Origin: CF-161 sp035259145
GTDB lineage: Bacteria; Chloroflexota; Dormibacteria; Dormibacterales; Dormibacteraceae
Direction of reading: 5' to 3'
Assembly: GCA_035259145.1 (NCBI GenBank)
Contig: DATFWQ010000153.1
Location: 1-19,901 of the forward strand
DNA length: 19,901 nt
A program made the position numbers and the translations under genes. Below the pieces are notes generated by a model. The model had not been told where the DNA came from and made no database searches. It saw only the letters and a list, made by a program, of their open reading frames with translations. This document shows positions 5,788 to 13,755 of this stretch, one piece after another. Numbering within the stretch: position 1 is the first letter of the stretch; every line of letters starts with the position of its first letter.

Positions 5788-7747
5788 GATACTCGCAGCC
5801 CAGGACGTGATGGTCCAGGAACGCCAGCACGGTCTCGTACCAGAGCCGCGCGTTGCCCGGCTTCAAGATCCAGTGGTTCTCATCCGGAAAGTAGAGGTAC
5901 TGCGACGGCACCTCATGGCGCTGCAGATCCGTCCACAGCCAGAGGGCGTGGCTGATCGGAACCCGGTAGTCGCGCAGGCCATGGATCACCAGCATCGGCG
6001 TGCGGATGTTGCCAATATGCAAGCGTGGGGTATTGGCCAGCCAGCGGCTCGGGTCGACGTATGGGTCACCGAACTGGTGCTCACGGCCGGCCCCAAGGTC
6101 GGACACGCTGTGCTGGTGCTCGAGCGCCCACAGACCGGCGTGACTGACGATGGCACTGAAACGATCTGTGTGACCGGCAACCCAGTTGGCCATGTAGCCA
6201 CCGAACGAACCGCCCAGTGCCGCAGTGCGTGAGGCGTCAAGGTCCGGACGCTGCAATGCGGCATCCGTGATAGCCATCAGGTCTGTGTACGCGCGCTCGC
6301 CCCAGCTGCCCCAGGCGCGCTGGACAAAGGCGTGTCCGTATCCGGTCGACAGGGCTGGGTCGGGCAGCAGCACCGCGTAGCCGCGCTCTGCCAGCAGGTG
6401 AGGGCACCATCGCCACGACCACGCATTCCAGCTGGAAAGCGGGCCGCCGTGGATGAAGAGAGCCAGTGGCGCCTGCCGCTCCGGCGAGGCATCCTTCGGC
6501 AGCAGCAGCCAGGCTCGCAGCTCCTGTCCGTCATCGGCTCGGCAGGTGACCTGGGTGACGGCTCCCGGCAGGTCAAGCGGCAGTCCGGGCGTTGTCAGGC
6601 TCGTCACTGTGCCGTCGGTGTCGATGCGTACGACCTCGTTGGGTGAGCTCCACGAGGAGCGCAGGGCGTAAAGAGCCCGGCCGTCGGGAGCAGGGCACAA
6701 CGAGCTGAAGGCGCCGTCGCCGGCTATTTTCGTCACGTCACCGCTCGCCACATCGACATTGAAGACTGGCGCGCGGCCCTGTTCATCGGCTGTGAAGTAG
6801 ATGGACCGGCCGTCTGCCGACCAGGTCGGCGATGCGGGCCAGAGGTCGAGGCCTGGCGTGAGGTCACGTCCCTCCCCACCCTCGAGCGGCACCAACCAGA
6901 GCGTGTCGTCCGGCGCCAGCTCCGGGGTACCGCGCCGGCTCCGCACGGAGACGACCCAGCGCCCGTCTGGCGAGACCGCCGGCGCCGAGTAGTCAGCGCC
7001 GGTAGCCAGCGTTCGGCAGCGGCCATCCTCAAGTGCTATGAGGTCGTCCTCTGAGAAGGCTCGGCCGACTGGCCGCATCCAGTTGCACACGAGCGTACGG
7101 CCGTCAGGTGATAGGGCAAGATCGGACACTGTCAGGGCCTGTCCGGGATCGGGTGCCAGATCTTCGACGGCGGAGCTGTGAGAGCCGGCATCGGCCAGCC
7201 GCAGAAGCCGGGCCTGTCGAGGCCCCAGGTCCTGGTCCCAGTAGCGCACAGGATAGCCGTCGAACAGGACGCCGCTAGCGCCGGATTCCTTTCGCCGCTT
7301 CGCCTTCTCGGCGTCTGCCTCCAGTCCATCTGTCCCGGGCAGGACCTGCGCCTTGACCACGACCGCCGGGGCCGCCCGCGCGCTGGTGAGGCCGCTCAGG
7401 CCACCCGGGACCGAGAGGAGAACTCGTGCTTCCCCGCCGTCCACCGGGAGGCACCAGACCCGGCCCTCTGGCTCGTCATCTCTGGTGATGGGATCGGGGC
7501 GCGCCGAAGCGAAGACCAGCGAGCCGTCGGGAAGGAAGGCGGGACTGGATTCGCCCTTGTCCGAGAAGGTCAGCCGCCGCGGCTCTGCTGAGCCATGGGT
7601 GCGTATCTCCCACAGGGAGGTCACAAAGCGCGTACTGTCGGAAGACGGCTCCTGCACCGTGAGCACCAGCCTGGAGCCGTCGGGTGAGAGAACCACGCTC
7701 CCGACACGTGGGATCGCGTTGTAGACGTCGAGCGAGAAGGGCTTCAC
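5768..7747 (-). CDS. S9 family (prolyl oligopeptidase-like) serine peptidase
   Basis: A 659-residue protein with the two-part layout of the S9C acylaminoacyl-peptidase/dipeptidyl-peptidase group. Residues 1 to about 390 hold beta-propeller repeats with TolB-like LSPDGRTLV, VSPDGRWVV and WSADGRSIYF blades. The alpha/beta-hydrolase domain has the nucleophile in GGSFGGYMANW (Ser514), the acid in HGLRDYRVP (Asp593) and the catalytic His625 in DENHW. No signal peptide is visible, so it is probably cytoplasmic and cleaves oligopeptides. The GTG at 7745-7747 has no Shine-Dalgarno sequence. A TACCCT box ends 6 bases before it (7754-7759), so a leaderless message is possible. It lies 33 bases downstream of the thioesterase gene. 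Confidence 0.9.
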   Translation of the reverse strand: MKPFSLDVYNAIPRVGSVVLSPDGSRLVLTVQEPSSDSTRFVTSLWEIRTHGSAEPRRLTFSDKGESSPAFLPDGSLVFASARPDPITRDDEPEGRVWCLPVDGGEARVLLSVPGGLSGLTSARAAPAVVVKAQVLPGTDGLEADAEKAKRRKESGASGVLFDGYPVRYWDQDLGPRQARLLRLADAGSHSSAVEDLAPDPGQALTVSDLALSPDGRTLVCNWMRPVGRAFSEDDLIALEDGRCRTLATGADYSAPAVSPDGRWVVSVRSRRGTPELAPDDTLWLVPLEGGEGRDLTPGLDLWPASPTWSADGRSIYFTADEQGRAPVFNVDVASGDVTKIAGDGAFSSLCPAPDGRALYALRSSWSSPNEVVRIDTDGTVTSLTTPGLPLDLPGAVTQVTCRADDGQELRAWLLLPKDASPERQAPLALFIHGGPLSSWNAWSWRWCPHLLAERGYAVLLPDPALSTGYGHAFVQRAWGSWGERAYTDLMAITDAALQRPDLDASRTAALGGSFGGYMANWVAGHTDRFSAIVSHAGLWALEHQHSVSDLGAGREHQFGDPYVDPSRWLANTPRLHIGNIRTPMLVIHGLRDYRVPISHALWLWTDLQRHEVPSQYLYFPDENHWILKPGNARLWYETVLAFLDHHVLGCEYRRPDLL

Positions 7748-7753
7748 GGGTGC

Positions 7754-7759
7754 AGGGTA
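7754..7759 (-). promoter_or_regulatory. candidate -10 box (TACCCT), leaderless promoter
   Basis: TACCCT matches TANNNT and ends exactly 6 bases before the GTG start of the S9 peptidase at 7747, which has no Shine-Dalgarno sequence. No clear -35 is seen. If real, the first transcribed base would be the G of GTG. Confidence 0.3.
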
Positions 7760-7780
7760 GCGGGCTGCCGGAGCTGGCGA

Positions 7781-8302
7781 TCACTTACTGCCTGACTCGG
7801 CCGGCATGATGAGGCAGGTGCTGGTGCCGTGCGCCAGCAGGCTCCCATTCGCCTCCATAGTCAGGCGTCCATCAGCCGTGGCGATCGTGCTGCCGCGGTG
7901 CACAACGCGACCTTCGCAAAGCAGTCTCCCGCTTGCAGCTGTCACCGGTCGCACGAAGTTGACCTTGGTCTCAAGCGTCGTGTACCGACTACCGGCTGGA
8001 AGGGTGGTGTGCACCGCGCAGCCCAGAGCGGAGTCGAGCAGGGTCATCGCCAGACCGGCGTGCACGACGCCAATCGGGTTGTAATGCTGCTCGCCCGGCT
8101 CGCCAGCGAAAACTGCGCGTCCGCTCTCCACCTCGACCAGCGTGAAACCCATCAGATGGGCGATTGGTGGTGAGGGCAGACGGCCGGCTGCGAGCTCACG
8201 CAAGAAATCGAGACCTGACGCGCTGAGACCGCTTGCAGCCAGCGCGATTGGGTCCTCCCAGCTCACGGTGAGGGTCCGCCGGCGTGGCGTTGCCGCGCTC
8301 AT
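7781..8302 (-). CDS. PaaI-family hotdog-fold thioesterase
   Basis: A 173-residue protein with a single hotdog domain (about residues 45-165). The diagnostic segment is NPIGVVHAGLAMTLLDSA (75-92), with Asp90 in the place of the usual catalytic acid and His81 in the HGG-like turn (here HAG). VNFVRPV and the later strands complete the fold. PaaI-type enzymes hydrolyse acyl-CoA thioesters, often aryl or medium-chain. The specificity here is unknown. The N-terminal 45 residues are an extension of low conservation. The ATG at 8300-8302 is preceded by AAAGGA with about 6 bases of spacing. It may share a transcript with the S9 gene, though that gene seems to have its own -10. Confidence 0.88.
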   Translation of the reverse strand: MSAATPRRRTLTVSWEDPIALAASGLSASGLDFLRELAAGRLPSPPIAHLMGFTLVEVESGRAVFAGEPGEQHYNPIGVVHAGLAMTLLDSALGCAVHTTLPAGSRYTTLETKVNFVRPVTAASGRLLCEGRVVHRGSTIATADGRLTMEANGSLLAHGTSTCLIMPAESGSK

Positions 8303-8417
8303 TGATGTCCTTTGACCAAGTCGGTTGCACCATGATACTTAGCCTCCCGGGGAATACCGTCTCACTGAAAAAGGCCGGGACCTGCTCCCAGTCGTAGGGA
8401 CGCTCATGCGCTGGGGA

Positions 8418-8441
8418 GAGGGCCTCCGAGCGCAGGCCCTC
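8418..8441 (-). terminator. terminator-like hairpin after the bpsA gene
   Basis: On the minus strand GAGGGCC and GGCCCTC form a perfect 7-bp stem with a 10-base loop. It begins 30 bases past the TAG of the polyamine synthase gene (8472-8474). A run of five T's follows further down (complement of 8369-8373), too far away to serve as its tract. It separates the polyamine operon from the thioesterase gene. The rest of the 169-base gap holds a possible -10 (TATCAT) for that gene. Confidence 0.4.
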
Positions 8442-8471
8442 GTCCCAACGTCGATCGGGCAGGAGAATCCT

Positions 8472-9641
8472 CTACCGGTCACGCTCGCGAGTGGCTCGCC
8501 GTCCAGGGCTGAACGTGACTCCCCGGCATCGCGGACATCCCCGGTGTCGCAAGTCGCTGATAGTCGCCCAGCGCTGACCAGGCCCCACGACGAGCCGCGC
8601 GCCACACGCTCGACACCTGTACGCGCGTCCCGGACGGCGGATGTCACCGGTGTACAGCGGGCTATCAAAGTCACCCACCACGGAGGGGGCGAGCGCGTCC
8701 CCACTGACCAGGTGATAGAGGTGGCTGGTGCCGGCGAGGATGCTCGCACCGACGTACTCGTTGAAGTTGCGCACGAGTCGATGGACGGCGAAGCCCATGC
8801 TGGTCATCACCCGCTGCAGAGCGGCCGTCTCATGCGGAGGCTTGGCCCCGAAGCAGAAAAGCACCTGGCCTCCTGGGCCAGGCCGTAGAGCTGTGGCGGC
8901 GCGGGAGAGGAAGAGCTCGGCTCCCCCCAGCGTGTAGGGCGGGTCGGTGAACACCGTGTCGAACGCGCCGACCAGGCTGGCAGGCAGGGGTTTGCGCAGG
9001 TCGTGGGTGACCAGCTCGGCCTCGATGCCGTAGCGTTCCATGACCGCCCGGCTGAACGCGATTACGGCTGGGTCCACGTCTACCACCGCGAGCCGTCGGG
9101 GCCGGCGGTTTCCCACGGCGTCTGAGGCCAGCGGGAGAGCTACGCCCAGAAAGTCGTCGTCCCCCAGGAGCAGGACCGAGCGGCCGCTCAGTGCGCCGGT
9201 GTCCAGAAGGTAGGCGAAGCGGCGCAGCTTCGACTGGACCGTACAGTGGGCCTGGTTGAGGCGAGCGTCAGCCGGCGGAGCCTCGCGCAGTTCCAGCACC
9301 AGTTGGGCGCGCACGACTTCGAGTGCGGCAGGCAACGCGATTCCGATACCACCGCACGCGGGGCAGGCATAATCCGCTGCCGGGGTCCCGCTCAGCACCT
9401 CAACCAGGGCGCGGCCGGCAGAGCTCAGGCGGGCTGGTCGCTCAGGTGAGAGCAAGCCGGCGAGGCGGAGTTCGGCGCATACGGCGGCCACCAGGGGCAC
9501 TGGCAGGCCGGTCAAGCGGCTCAGCGTTCTGTTCCCGACCCGCTCTCGCCGGGATACCTGGCGCAGGACCTCCTGCACGCCGTGCCGGCCCTCATCGAGT
9601 CCAATCGCTGCAGCCACATCGGCGAGAACGTCACCGGGCAT
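8472..9641 (-). CDS. bpsA: branched-chain polyamine synthase (BpsA/DUF43 family) with C-terminal zinc-ribbon-like tail
   Basis: A 389-residue aminopropyltransferase. In the characterised family (Thermococcus BpsA) it adds aminopropyl groups from decarboxylated SAM to the internal nitrogen of spermidine, making branched polyamines. Residues 20-85 look like a winged helix. CPACGG is at 93-98. LNQAHCTVQSKLRR (128-141) matches the family's DQ...T-like segment with N for D. GDDD (160-163), VVDVD (186-190) and the active-site DPPYT (233-237) follow. The tail has C343/C346 and C369/C372 as two CxxC pairs. The ATG at 9639-9641 overlaps the end of speD by 11 bases, so the two are coupled. The neighbouring SpeD supplies the donor, which supports the call. 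The start could only move slightly. Confidence 0.9.
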   Translation of the reverse strand: MPGDVLADVAAAIGLDEGRHGVQEVLRQVSRRERVGNRTLSRLTGLPVPLVAAVCAELRLAGLLSPERPARLSSAGRALVEVLSGTPAADYACPACGGIGIALPAALEVVRAQLVLELREAPPADARLNQAHCTVQSKLRRFAYLLDTGALSGRSVLLLGDDDFLGVALPLASDAVGNRRPRRLAVVDVDPAVIAFSRAVMERYGIEAELVTHDLRKPLPASLVGAFDTVFTDPPYTLGGAELFLSRAATALRPGPGGQVLFCFGAKPPHETAALQRVMTSMGFAVHRLVRNFNEYVGASILAGTSHLYHLVSGDALAPSVVGDFDSPLYTGDIRRPGRAYRCRACGARLVVGPGQRWATISDLRHRGCPRCRGVTFSPGRRATRERDR

Positions 9642-10014
9642 TCGCGTCCTTGATCCCCCGGCGGACCTGCCGCACCGTCACCCGGCGAAGCCCGAGGCCG
9701 ATCCGCAGGGACTCTATGACCAGGGTGCCGTCGATGGCCCCACATGTGAACAGATCCACCGCCACCAACTTCTCCTCGGGCCATGTGTGGAGGCTGAGAT
9801 GAGACTCGGCGAGGACGAGCACGAGCGTCACGGCCCCGTTGGGGAATACGACCAGGGCCTCGTCCAGCACACGACCGCCGCCTGCATCGACGGCTGAGCG
9901 AGCGACGGCCAGGAGTGCGTCGGGATCGGTCAGGACGCGCCAGTCAGCCACACCGGCATCGACGGCGTACAGCTGCTTTGGATGCGCTTGCTGCTCGGCA
10001 AGCAGTGCGGGCAA
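9631..10014 (-). CDS. speD: S-adenosylmethionine decarboxylase proenzyme, prokaryotic class 1B
   Basis: A pyruvoyl enzyme that decarboxylates SAM to the aminopropyl donor. Self-cleavage occurs in ESHLSLHTWPE, before the Ser that becomes the pyruvoyl group. In the longest form these are Ser84, His89 and Cys104 (LFTCG), the same spacing as Ser63/His68/Cys83 of the Thermotoga enzyme. I prefer the TTG at 10012-10014 (127 residues) because AGGAGG at 10023-10028 lies 8 bases upstream. GTG at 10051-10053 would give 140 residues, but its GGAGG is only 2 bases away. It overlaps the bpsA-type gene by 11 bases. A 178-base leader separates it from the response-regulator gene, so it is probably the first gene of its own operon. 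Confidence 0.92.
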   Translation of the reverse strand: MPALLAEQQAHPKQLYAVDAGVADWRVLTDPDALLAVARSAVDAGGGRVLDEALVVFPNGAVTLVLVLAESHLSLHTWPEEKLVAVDLFTCGAIDGTLVIESLRIGLGLRRVTVRQVRRGIKDANAR

Positions 10015-10080
10015 GGAAGAGTCCTCCTGAAACAGAGACGGCAGAGTGCCCACCGCCTCCGGGAGGACCGAAGCCTACGA

Positions 10081-10101
10081 GGAGACTCTCGTCAGGTCTC
10101 C
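10081..10101 (-). promoter_or_regulatory. hairpin in the speD leader
   Basis: On the minus strand GGAGAC and GTCTCC form a 6-bp stem with a 9-base loop, between the candidate leader reading frame and the speD start. The TGA of that frame (10092-10094) lies in the loop, so a ribosome terminating there would melt the hairpin. A regulatory role is inference. Confidence 0.35.
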
Positions 10102-10166
10102 CTTGAGGAGGCGGCCGGCGGACGAATGGCCGACGCGGCCCTTCGTCCTGACTTGTTTGAAAACAC
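10092..10166 (-). CDS. candidate 24-aa leader peptide upstream of speD
   Basis: On the minus strand a GTG at 10164-10166 is preceded by AAGGAGGT (complement of 10175-10182) with 8 bases of spacing, a full eight-base match to the anti-Shine-Dalgarno sequence and the strongest ribosome site in the window. The frame encodes 24 residues, begins MFSNKSGRRAAS and ends SSRET before TGA. It is rich in Arg, Ser and Ala. It ends 38 bases before the GTG alternative start of speD and 77 before the TTG. A second frame through the same region (33 residues from a GTG inside the Shine-Dalgarno sequence) has no ribosome site. Translation is not shown; it may be a regulatory leader or a tiny protein of unknown role. 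Confidence 0.4.
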   Translation of the reverse strand: MFSNKSGRRAASAIRPPAASSRET

Positions 10167-10199
10167 CGGACTTCACCTCCTTCTCGATGATTCGGGTGC

Positions 10200-10221
10200 C
10201 TGGGAGTTTAGCAGCTCCCAG
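10200..10221 (-). terminator. terminator-like hairpin between the response regulator and speD
   Basis: CTGGGAG (10200-10206) and CTCCCAG (10215-10221) form a perfect 7-bp stem with an 8-base loop, starting 10 bases after the stop of the response-regulator gene (10232). The loop on the minus strand reads CTGCTAAA. There is no T-tract. It may end the exporter/two-component operon. A TAAACT that overlaps loop and stem could also serve as a -10 for speD. Confidence 0.4.
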
Positions 10222-10231
10222 CCGTCTCGAA

Positions 10232-10837
10232 TCAGAGCCAGCCGTTGTTACGGGCGGTCTGGGCGGCTTCGATGCGGTTGCGAGCGCCGGCCTTCTGGAT
10301 CGCCGAGGACAGGTAATTGCGCACCGTGCTCTCCGACAGATGCAGGCTCTCAGCGATGTCGGCCACAGTGGCGCCGTGCTCTCCGGCGGCCAGCACATCG
10401 CGCTCGCGCTCGGTGAGGGGGCTTGGCCCGGCCCGAAGCGCGGCGGCTGCAATGCTCATGTCGATCACCTGCTCCCCCGCGAGCACCCGCCTGATCGCGG
10501 AGGCCAGCTCTTCGACGGGGCCTTCCTTCACCAGGAATCCCTTTGCGCCGGCCTCCATGGCACGACGCAAGTAGCCCGGCCGCCCGAACGTGGTGAGGAC
10601 GACGACGCTGCACTCAGGCACCTGCTCGCGCAGGGCTCGAGTTGCCCCCAGCCCGTCCAGGCGCGGCATCTCGATGTCGAGTACCGCGACATCGGGCCGG
10701 ACCTCCAGCGCCCTGGCCAGCACCTCGTCACCAGAGCCCACCTGGGCGACCACCTCGATGTCGCTCTCGAGACCGAGCAGGAGTGCCAGCGCGTCGCGCA
10801 TCATGCCCTGATCTTCGGCCAGCAGGACTCTGATCAC
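10232..10837 (-). CDS. NarL/FixJ-family response regulator (DesR-like)
   Basis: A 201-residue two-domain regulator. The receiver domain (1-120) has the acidic pair Glu8/Asp9, phosphoacceptor Asp54 (AVLDIEMP), Thr82 or Thr83 (LTTF) and Lys104 (FLVKEGP). The LuxR-type HTH (about 140-195) has LTERERDVLAAGEHGATVADIAE and SESTVRNYLSSAIQK. Its ATG overlaps the end of the kinase gene in ATGA form, so the pair is coupled. Phosphorylation by that kinase should control the ABC exporter operon, including itself. The last gene of the operon, it is followed by a terminator-like hairpin. Confidence 0.92.
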   Translation of the reverse strand: MIRVLLAEDQGMMRDALALLLGLESDIEVVAQVGSGDEVLARALEVRPDVAVLDIEMPRLDGLGATRALREQVPECSVVVLTTFGRPGYLRRAMEAGAKGFLVKEGPVEELASAIRRVLAGEQVIDMSIAAAALRAGPSPLTERERDVLAAGEHGATVADIAESLHLSESTVRNYLSSAIQKAGARNRIEAAQTARNNGWL

Positions 10838-11949
10838 GGCGGCGTGGGTCCTGTTGACGTGGGAACGGCAGCGATCAGCTGAAAGCCACGGTCCGTCCGA
10901 CGGCCGAACTCCACTCGACCGCCCGCTCGTGCGAGGCGCTCGCGCAATCCTGTCAGCCCGCTCCCTCCCGCGCGGGCTGGGCCGGTCTGAGGTCCGACTC
11001 CATCATCGTGGATCTCGACGGTGACCCATCCCTGGTCGTTCCGGAGCACGATCTCGCAGTGTCGTGCCTGGCTGTGCCGTATGACGTTTGTGACGCCTTC
11101 GCGCACGGCCCAGCCCAGTAGCTGATCGGCGGGCTCGGTCACCGCGTCAAAGGTCCGCTTGATCGTCGCCTCGATCCCAACGTCTGCGAGTGCGGAGCGC
11201 GCCGAGTCCAGCTCGCTGGTGAGCCCATGCTGGCGATAGCCTGTGACCGCCTCGCGCACTTCGGCCAGTGCGCGGCGACCAACTGCCTCGACCTCGTGGG
11301 CTTGCCGCACAGCTGCCGTCGGGTCACGCTCGATCAGGCGGCGAACCGCCTCTGTCTTGACCACCATCAACGACAGGGTGTGGCCGAGAAGATCATGCAA
11401 GTCACGCGCGAAGCGGAGCCGCTCCTCGGAAACTGCCAGCCGCGCAAGCTCTTCCCGGCTCTCGTGCAGCTCGTTGACGAGCAGTCGCTGACGCGTGAAG
11501 TAGATCGAAACCCAGCCCGCGCTCGCCGTGCTGACCACCATCCCGATCGACTGTCCGGGTCTCACCACCGCAGCCGCTGCGGCCGCGAGTACGGCTACGC
11601 CGACTCCTGCAACAGCCCACGGACGCGGCGGAAGCGCCACGCCGCAGGCGGCGGCGATGAACACGAACAGCAGCTGCCAGTCACTCGGATACCAGGCAGT
11701 GCCCAGCAGCGCGAGGGAGGCCATCCCGCCCAGGCATGCGACCGCGAGATTCAACCTCCCGGCGAAGACAGAGCTCACAAGGCAGACCCAGAGAGCTGCG
11801 AAGCTGGCGAGGATGGCCCCTGCAAGTGCGGTGGGGCGAGCCCGACCATCGATGATGTCGGCCAGGAGCGACGCGAGGAGCACGATCCAGGCGTTGGCGC
11901 CGACGAATCGGCGCCAATCCCAACGCGGCGGTCGCACCTGGTCGCTCAC
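10834..11949 (-). CDS. DesK-like sensor histidine kinase (HisKA_3)
   Basis: A 371-residue membrane kinase. Four or five hydrophobic segments fill residues 18-150 with almost no external loop, so the signal is probably sensed within or near the membrane. The dimerisation/phosphotransfer box FARDLHDLLGHTLS has the phosphorylated His185. The ATPase domain follows, with an N-box VTNVIRHSQA and G-box motifs DDGVG and GGSGLTGLRERL. It phosphorylates the downstream NarL-type regulator. The start is GTG at 11947-11949 with a GGAG-like site close by, 25 bases after the ABC permease stop. Same operon as the exporter genes. This gene order (ABC ATPase, permease, kinase, regulator) is common for drug- or peptide-responsive exporters. 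Confidence 0.92.
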   Translation of the reverse strand: MSDQVRPPRWDWRRFVGANAWIVLLASLLADIIDGRARPTALAGAILASFAALWVCLVSSVFAGRLNLAVACLGGMASLALLGTAWYPSDWQLLFVFIAAACGVALPPRPWAVAGVGVAVLAAAAAAVVRPGQSIGMVVSTASAGWVSIYFTRQRLLVNELHESREELARLAVSEERLRFARDLHDLLGHTLSLMVVKTEAVRRLIERDPTAAVRQAHEVEAVGRRALAEVREAVTGYRQHGLTSELDSARSALADVGIEATIKRTFDAVTEPADQLLGWAVREGVTNVIRHSQARHCEIVLRNDQGWVTVEIHDDGVGPQTGPARAGGSGLTGLRERLARAGGRVEFGRRTDRGFQLIAAVPTSTGPTPP

Positions 11950-11974
11950 TCTCCGCCGCTGATCCTAACGACGC

Positions 11975-12697
11975 TCACCAGGCGCGGCTCGTCCTCCGGT
12001 AGCCGAGCATGGCAATGATCGCGAACAAGGCCGCCCAGGCCACCAGCACCGCAGCGTCCGACACGGCTGGCGCCTGACCGAAGGCGACTTTCCAGCTCAG
12101 ATTGGCGTAGTGGTAGGTGGGGCCTACGTGGGAGATCGTCTGCATGACGCCGGGAAAGGTGGTGACAGGGAACCACATGCCGCCAAGCAGCGAGAGGCCA
12201 AACATCCCGAACCCCATCAACGGCCCGGTCGACAGAGGGCTGGCAAGGTAGCCGATCGCCAGGCCGAGCAACGCGAACGGAAGCGCTCCGGCCCACAACA
12301 GTCCTACCAGGGCCACCCATTGCCACGCGGCCAGGCGCACACCGTGGACGCCCGCAGCCGCCACGCACACCAGCACGAGGGCGGGCAGGATGGCAACCAT
12401 GTTGGCACTGACCTTGGCCGCCACCACCTGCGAAGACGGCAGCGGAGTGACGCGGAGCTGCCGTAGCCAGCCGATCGAACGGTCGGTTGCGAGCCCACCG
12501 CCGGCGCTGACCGCGCCCGCCAGAGCGCCGAAGCCTGCCATGCCGACCATGAAGTAAACGCTCCACGCGGCCGACCCCGCGCTGGAGCCGATGCTGGTGA
12601 ACAGCAGGTAGTAAGCGATCGGCATCACTGTTGTGAAGGCCAGGAAGCGGCGGTCTCGCAGCAGCCGCATCAGCTCGAGTCGCAGGTACGGCAGCAT
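11975..12697 (-). CDS. ABC-2 type transporter permease
   Basis: A 240-residue membrane component with six hydrophobic segments. It starts with the usual LRLELMRLLRDRRFLAFTTVMP of ABC-2/DrrB-like permeases and has GMWFPVTTFPGVMQTISHVGPTYHY between the last segments, typical of the family. It pairs with the ATPase encoded immediately upstream: that gene's TAG is directly followed by this ATG (TAG-ATG). The complex probably exports a drug, lipid or peptide; the substrate is unknown. It lies in the four-gene operon with the kinase and regulator. Confidence 0.9.
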   Translation of the reverse strand: MLPYLRLELMRLLRDRRFLAFTTVMPIAYYLLFTSIGSSAGSAAWSVYFMVGMAGFGALAGAVSAGGGLATDRSIGWLRQLRVTPLPSSQVVAAKVSANMVAILPALVLVCVAAAGVHGVRLAAWQWVALVGLLWAGALPFALLGLAIGYLASPLSTGPLMGFGMFGLSLLGGMWFPVTTFPGVMQTISHVGPTYHYANLSWKVAFGQAPAVSDAAVLVAWAALFAIIAMLGYRRTSRAW

Positions 12698-13612
<915 letters not shown>

Positions 13613-13619
13613 GAAGGGC

Positions 13620-13625
13620 ACGCTA
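13620..13625 (-). promoter_or_regulatory. candidate -10 box (TAGCGT) of the ABC/DesKR operon
   Basis: TAGCGT fits TANNNT and ends 7 bases before the ATG at 13612, which has no Shine-Dalgarno sequence. The -35 region is poor, as expected for a promoter that needs an activator. A dyad lies just upstream at 13653-13664. Confidence 0.35.
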
Positions 13626-13652
13626 TCCGCCCACGATCGATGCACGGTAGAG

Positions 13653-13664
13653 CCGGAAATCCGG
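13653..13664. promoter_or_regulatory. dyad CCGGA-AA-TCCGG, candidate response-regulator site
   Basis: This is a perfect 5-base inverted repeat with a 2-base centre. If transcription begins at the ATG at 13612, the dyad is centred about 46 bases upstream, next to the poor -35 region, which is where an activating NarL-family dimer would bind. It fits autoregulation by the operon's own regulator. Inference from symmetry and position. Confidence 0.35.
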
Positions 13665-13692
13665 AAGTGATCAGTACAAATGTCACGCGGTG

Positions 13693-13708
13693 GCGGGTGT
13701 CTCCCCGC
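13693..13708 (-). terminator. weak hairpin after the alpha/beta-hydrolase gene
   Basis: GCGGG (13693-13697) and CCCGC (13704-13708) form a 5-bp GC stem with a 6-base loop, 48 bases after the hydrolase stop (13756) in the gap before the ABC operon. There is no T-tract. It could end the hydrolase transcript. Confidence 0.25.
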
Positions 13709-13755
13709 GCCAGGTTAGTCTCGACTCCCTCGACGGACGGTCGGCTCCTACGCCC

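Noticed and set aside
10046..10882. Plus-strand frame of 278 codons opposite the NarL-type regulator and the speD leader
   Set aside because: It is antisense to a firm gene, has no recognisable protein features and has no ribosome site. It is a shadow of the regulator gene.
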